25,391 nucleotides of DNA from NCBI GenBank assembly GCA_014378085.1, contig JACMOJ010000454.1, forward strand, positions 1-25,391, given 5' to 3'. Shown here in pieces: positions 24,954-25,391 of this stretch. The position numbers were made by a program, and so were the translations under genes. The notes beneath the pieces are model-generated. The model was not told the DNA's origin, made no database searches, and saw nothing but the letters and a program-made list of their open reading frames with translations. The stretch's first letter is position 1. Each line of letters starts with the position of its first letter. Origin of the DNA: Burkholderiales bacterium. GTDB taxonomy: Bacteria > Pseudomonadota > Gammaproteobacteria > Burkholderiales > Usitatibacteraceae.

Positions 24954-25391
24954 ATGTGGAATCTACTTAACTTTATTTGGCACCATCCGCTCAACACGCA
25001 CCGCAAAAAGGCTGCTCTATGGCGGTTGTTGCGGTGGCAGTTTGCGTCGCGCTTGATGCCAGGGTTGATTGGCTTTCCGTATGTCCAGGCCACTTCGCTG
25101 TTTGCCACCCGTGGCATGACCGGTGCCACGGGCAACTGGTACTGCGGCCTGCATGAAGTGCACGAAATGGCGTTCGTGCTGCATTTGCTCCGGTCGGGAG
25201 AGCATTTTGTAGACGTGGGCGCCAATGTGGGGAGCTACACCATTCTGGCCGCTGGCGCGGTGATGGCGCGCGTCACCGCCGTGGAGCCAATTCCTGAAAC
25301 GTTTGCGTTCTTGGCGCGCAATGTGGCGCTCAATGGAATCGGCGATCGGGTGCGCTGTTTGCAGGTCGGGCTTTCCGATAAACCGGGCGCG
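24954..25391 (+). CDS. FkbM-family methyltransferase, 5' part (runs off the window)
   Basis: The first 146 codons of a second FkbM methyltransferase, open to the right edge. MWNLLNFIWHHPLNTHRK starts a leader of about 75 residues, ending with TGATGNWYCGLHE. FVDVGANVGSYTIL (SAM motif, D87-G93) and AVEPIPETFAFL follow. The C-terminal KxDVEG motif lies beyond the window. It has GC-rich codon use and a longer N-terminus than the AT-rich FkbM gene at 11281, so the two are not a recent duplication. ATG 24954 follows a GGA-containing site. About 100 bases separate it from the SGNH gene, with a short inverted repeat (CCGAT/ATCGG, 24859-24875) and no T run, so it is not a clear terminator. Confidence 0.87.
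   Translation, partial: MWNLLNFIWHHPLNTHRKKAALWRLLRWQFASRLMPGLIGFPYVQATSLFATRGMTGATGNWYCGLHEVHEMAFVLHLLRSGEHFVDVGANVGSYTILAAGAVMARVTAVEPIPETFAFLARNVALNGIGDRVRCLQVGLSDKPGA

Noticed and set aside
1..25391. CRISPR arrays, tRNA or rRNA genes, insertion sequences and toxin or defence genes
   Set aside because: I looked for regularly spaced repeats, transposase motifs and RNA gene signatures by eye and saw none; the only sizeable repeat is the amidotransferase duplication.

Overview
The window is one long, single-direction polysaccharide biosynthesis locus; every convincing gene is on the + strand. The moderately GC-rich coding background, the families present and the many 4- to 11-base gene overlaps suggest a Gram-negative proteobacterium, perhaps a betaproteobacterium. 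That placement is inference: no rRNA, tRNA or marker gene is present. The product is probably an O-antigen, capsule or secreted exopolysaccharide built by the Wzx/Wzy route. A candidate flippase (5801-7279) and a candidate polymerase (19840-21261) are present. No priming transferase, Wza/Wzb/Wzc/Wzz export gene or UDP-glucose dehydrogenase lies in the window, so the locus must continue outside it or rely on genes elsewhere.

Layout. Positions 1-304 hold a possible gene end and a leader. Positions 305-5797 hold sugar-nucleotide and amidation genes: a UDP-glucuronate decarboxylase (UDP-xylose synthase), a broken N-terminal copy of an asparagine-synthase-type amidotransferase, galE, then a full amidotransferase joined in one reading frame to a GT4 glycosyltransferase. 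Positions 5801-10531 hold the flippase and three glycosyltransferases. Positions about 10530-12005 are an AT-rich insert with two methyltransferases. Positions 12006-15526 hold two glycosyltransferase-type genes and UDP-GlcNAc 2-epimerase. Positions 15527-17276 are a degraded, mostly AT-rich stretch with gene remnants and an O-acyltransferase gene cut by an in-frame stop. Positions 17277-25391 return to GC-rich DNA: two glycosyltransferases, the polymerase, another GT4, a WcaF-type acetyltransferase, a WaaE-like GT2, an SGNH hydrolase and the start of an FkbM methyltransferase.

Working together, the epimerases and decarboxylase would supply UDP-xylose, UDP-Gal/UDP-GalNAc and UDP-ManNAc. Ten glycosyltransferase units would build a large repeat unit. 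The amidotransferase, three methyltransferases, an acetyltransferase and the SGNH enzyme would decorate it, and Wzx/Wzy would flip and polymerise it. The locus looks like a mosaic shaped by exchange: a partial duplication, composition steps at gene borders, an inactivated acyltransferase and remnants. I found no CRISPR array, RNA gene, insertion sequence or defence system. The most unusual items are the amidotransferase-glycosyltransferase fusion frame and the asnB'-galE-asnB arrangement.
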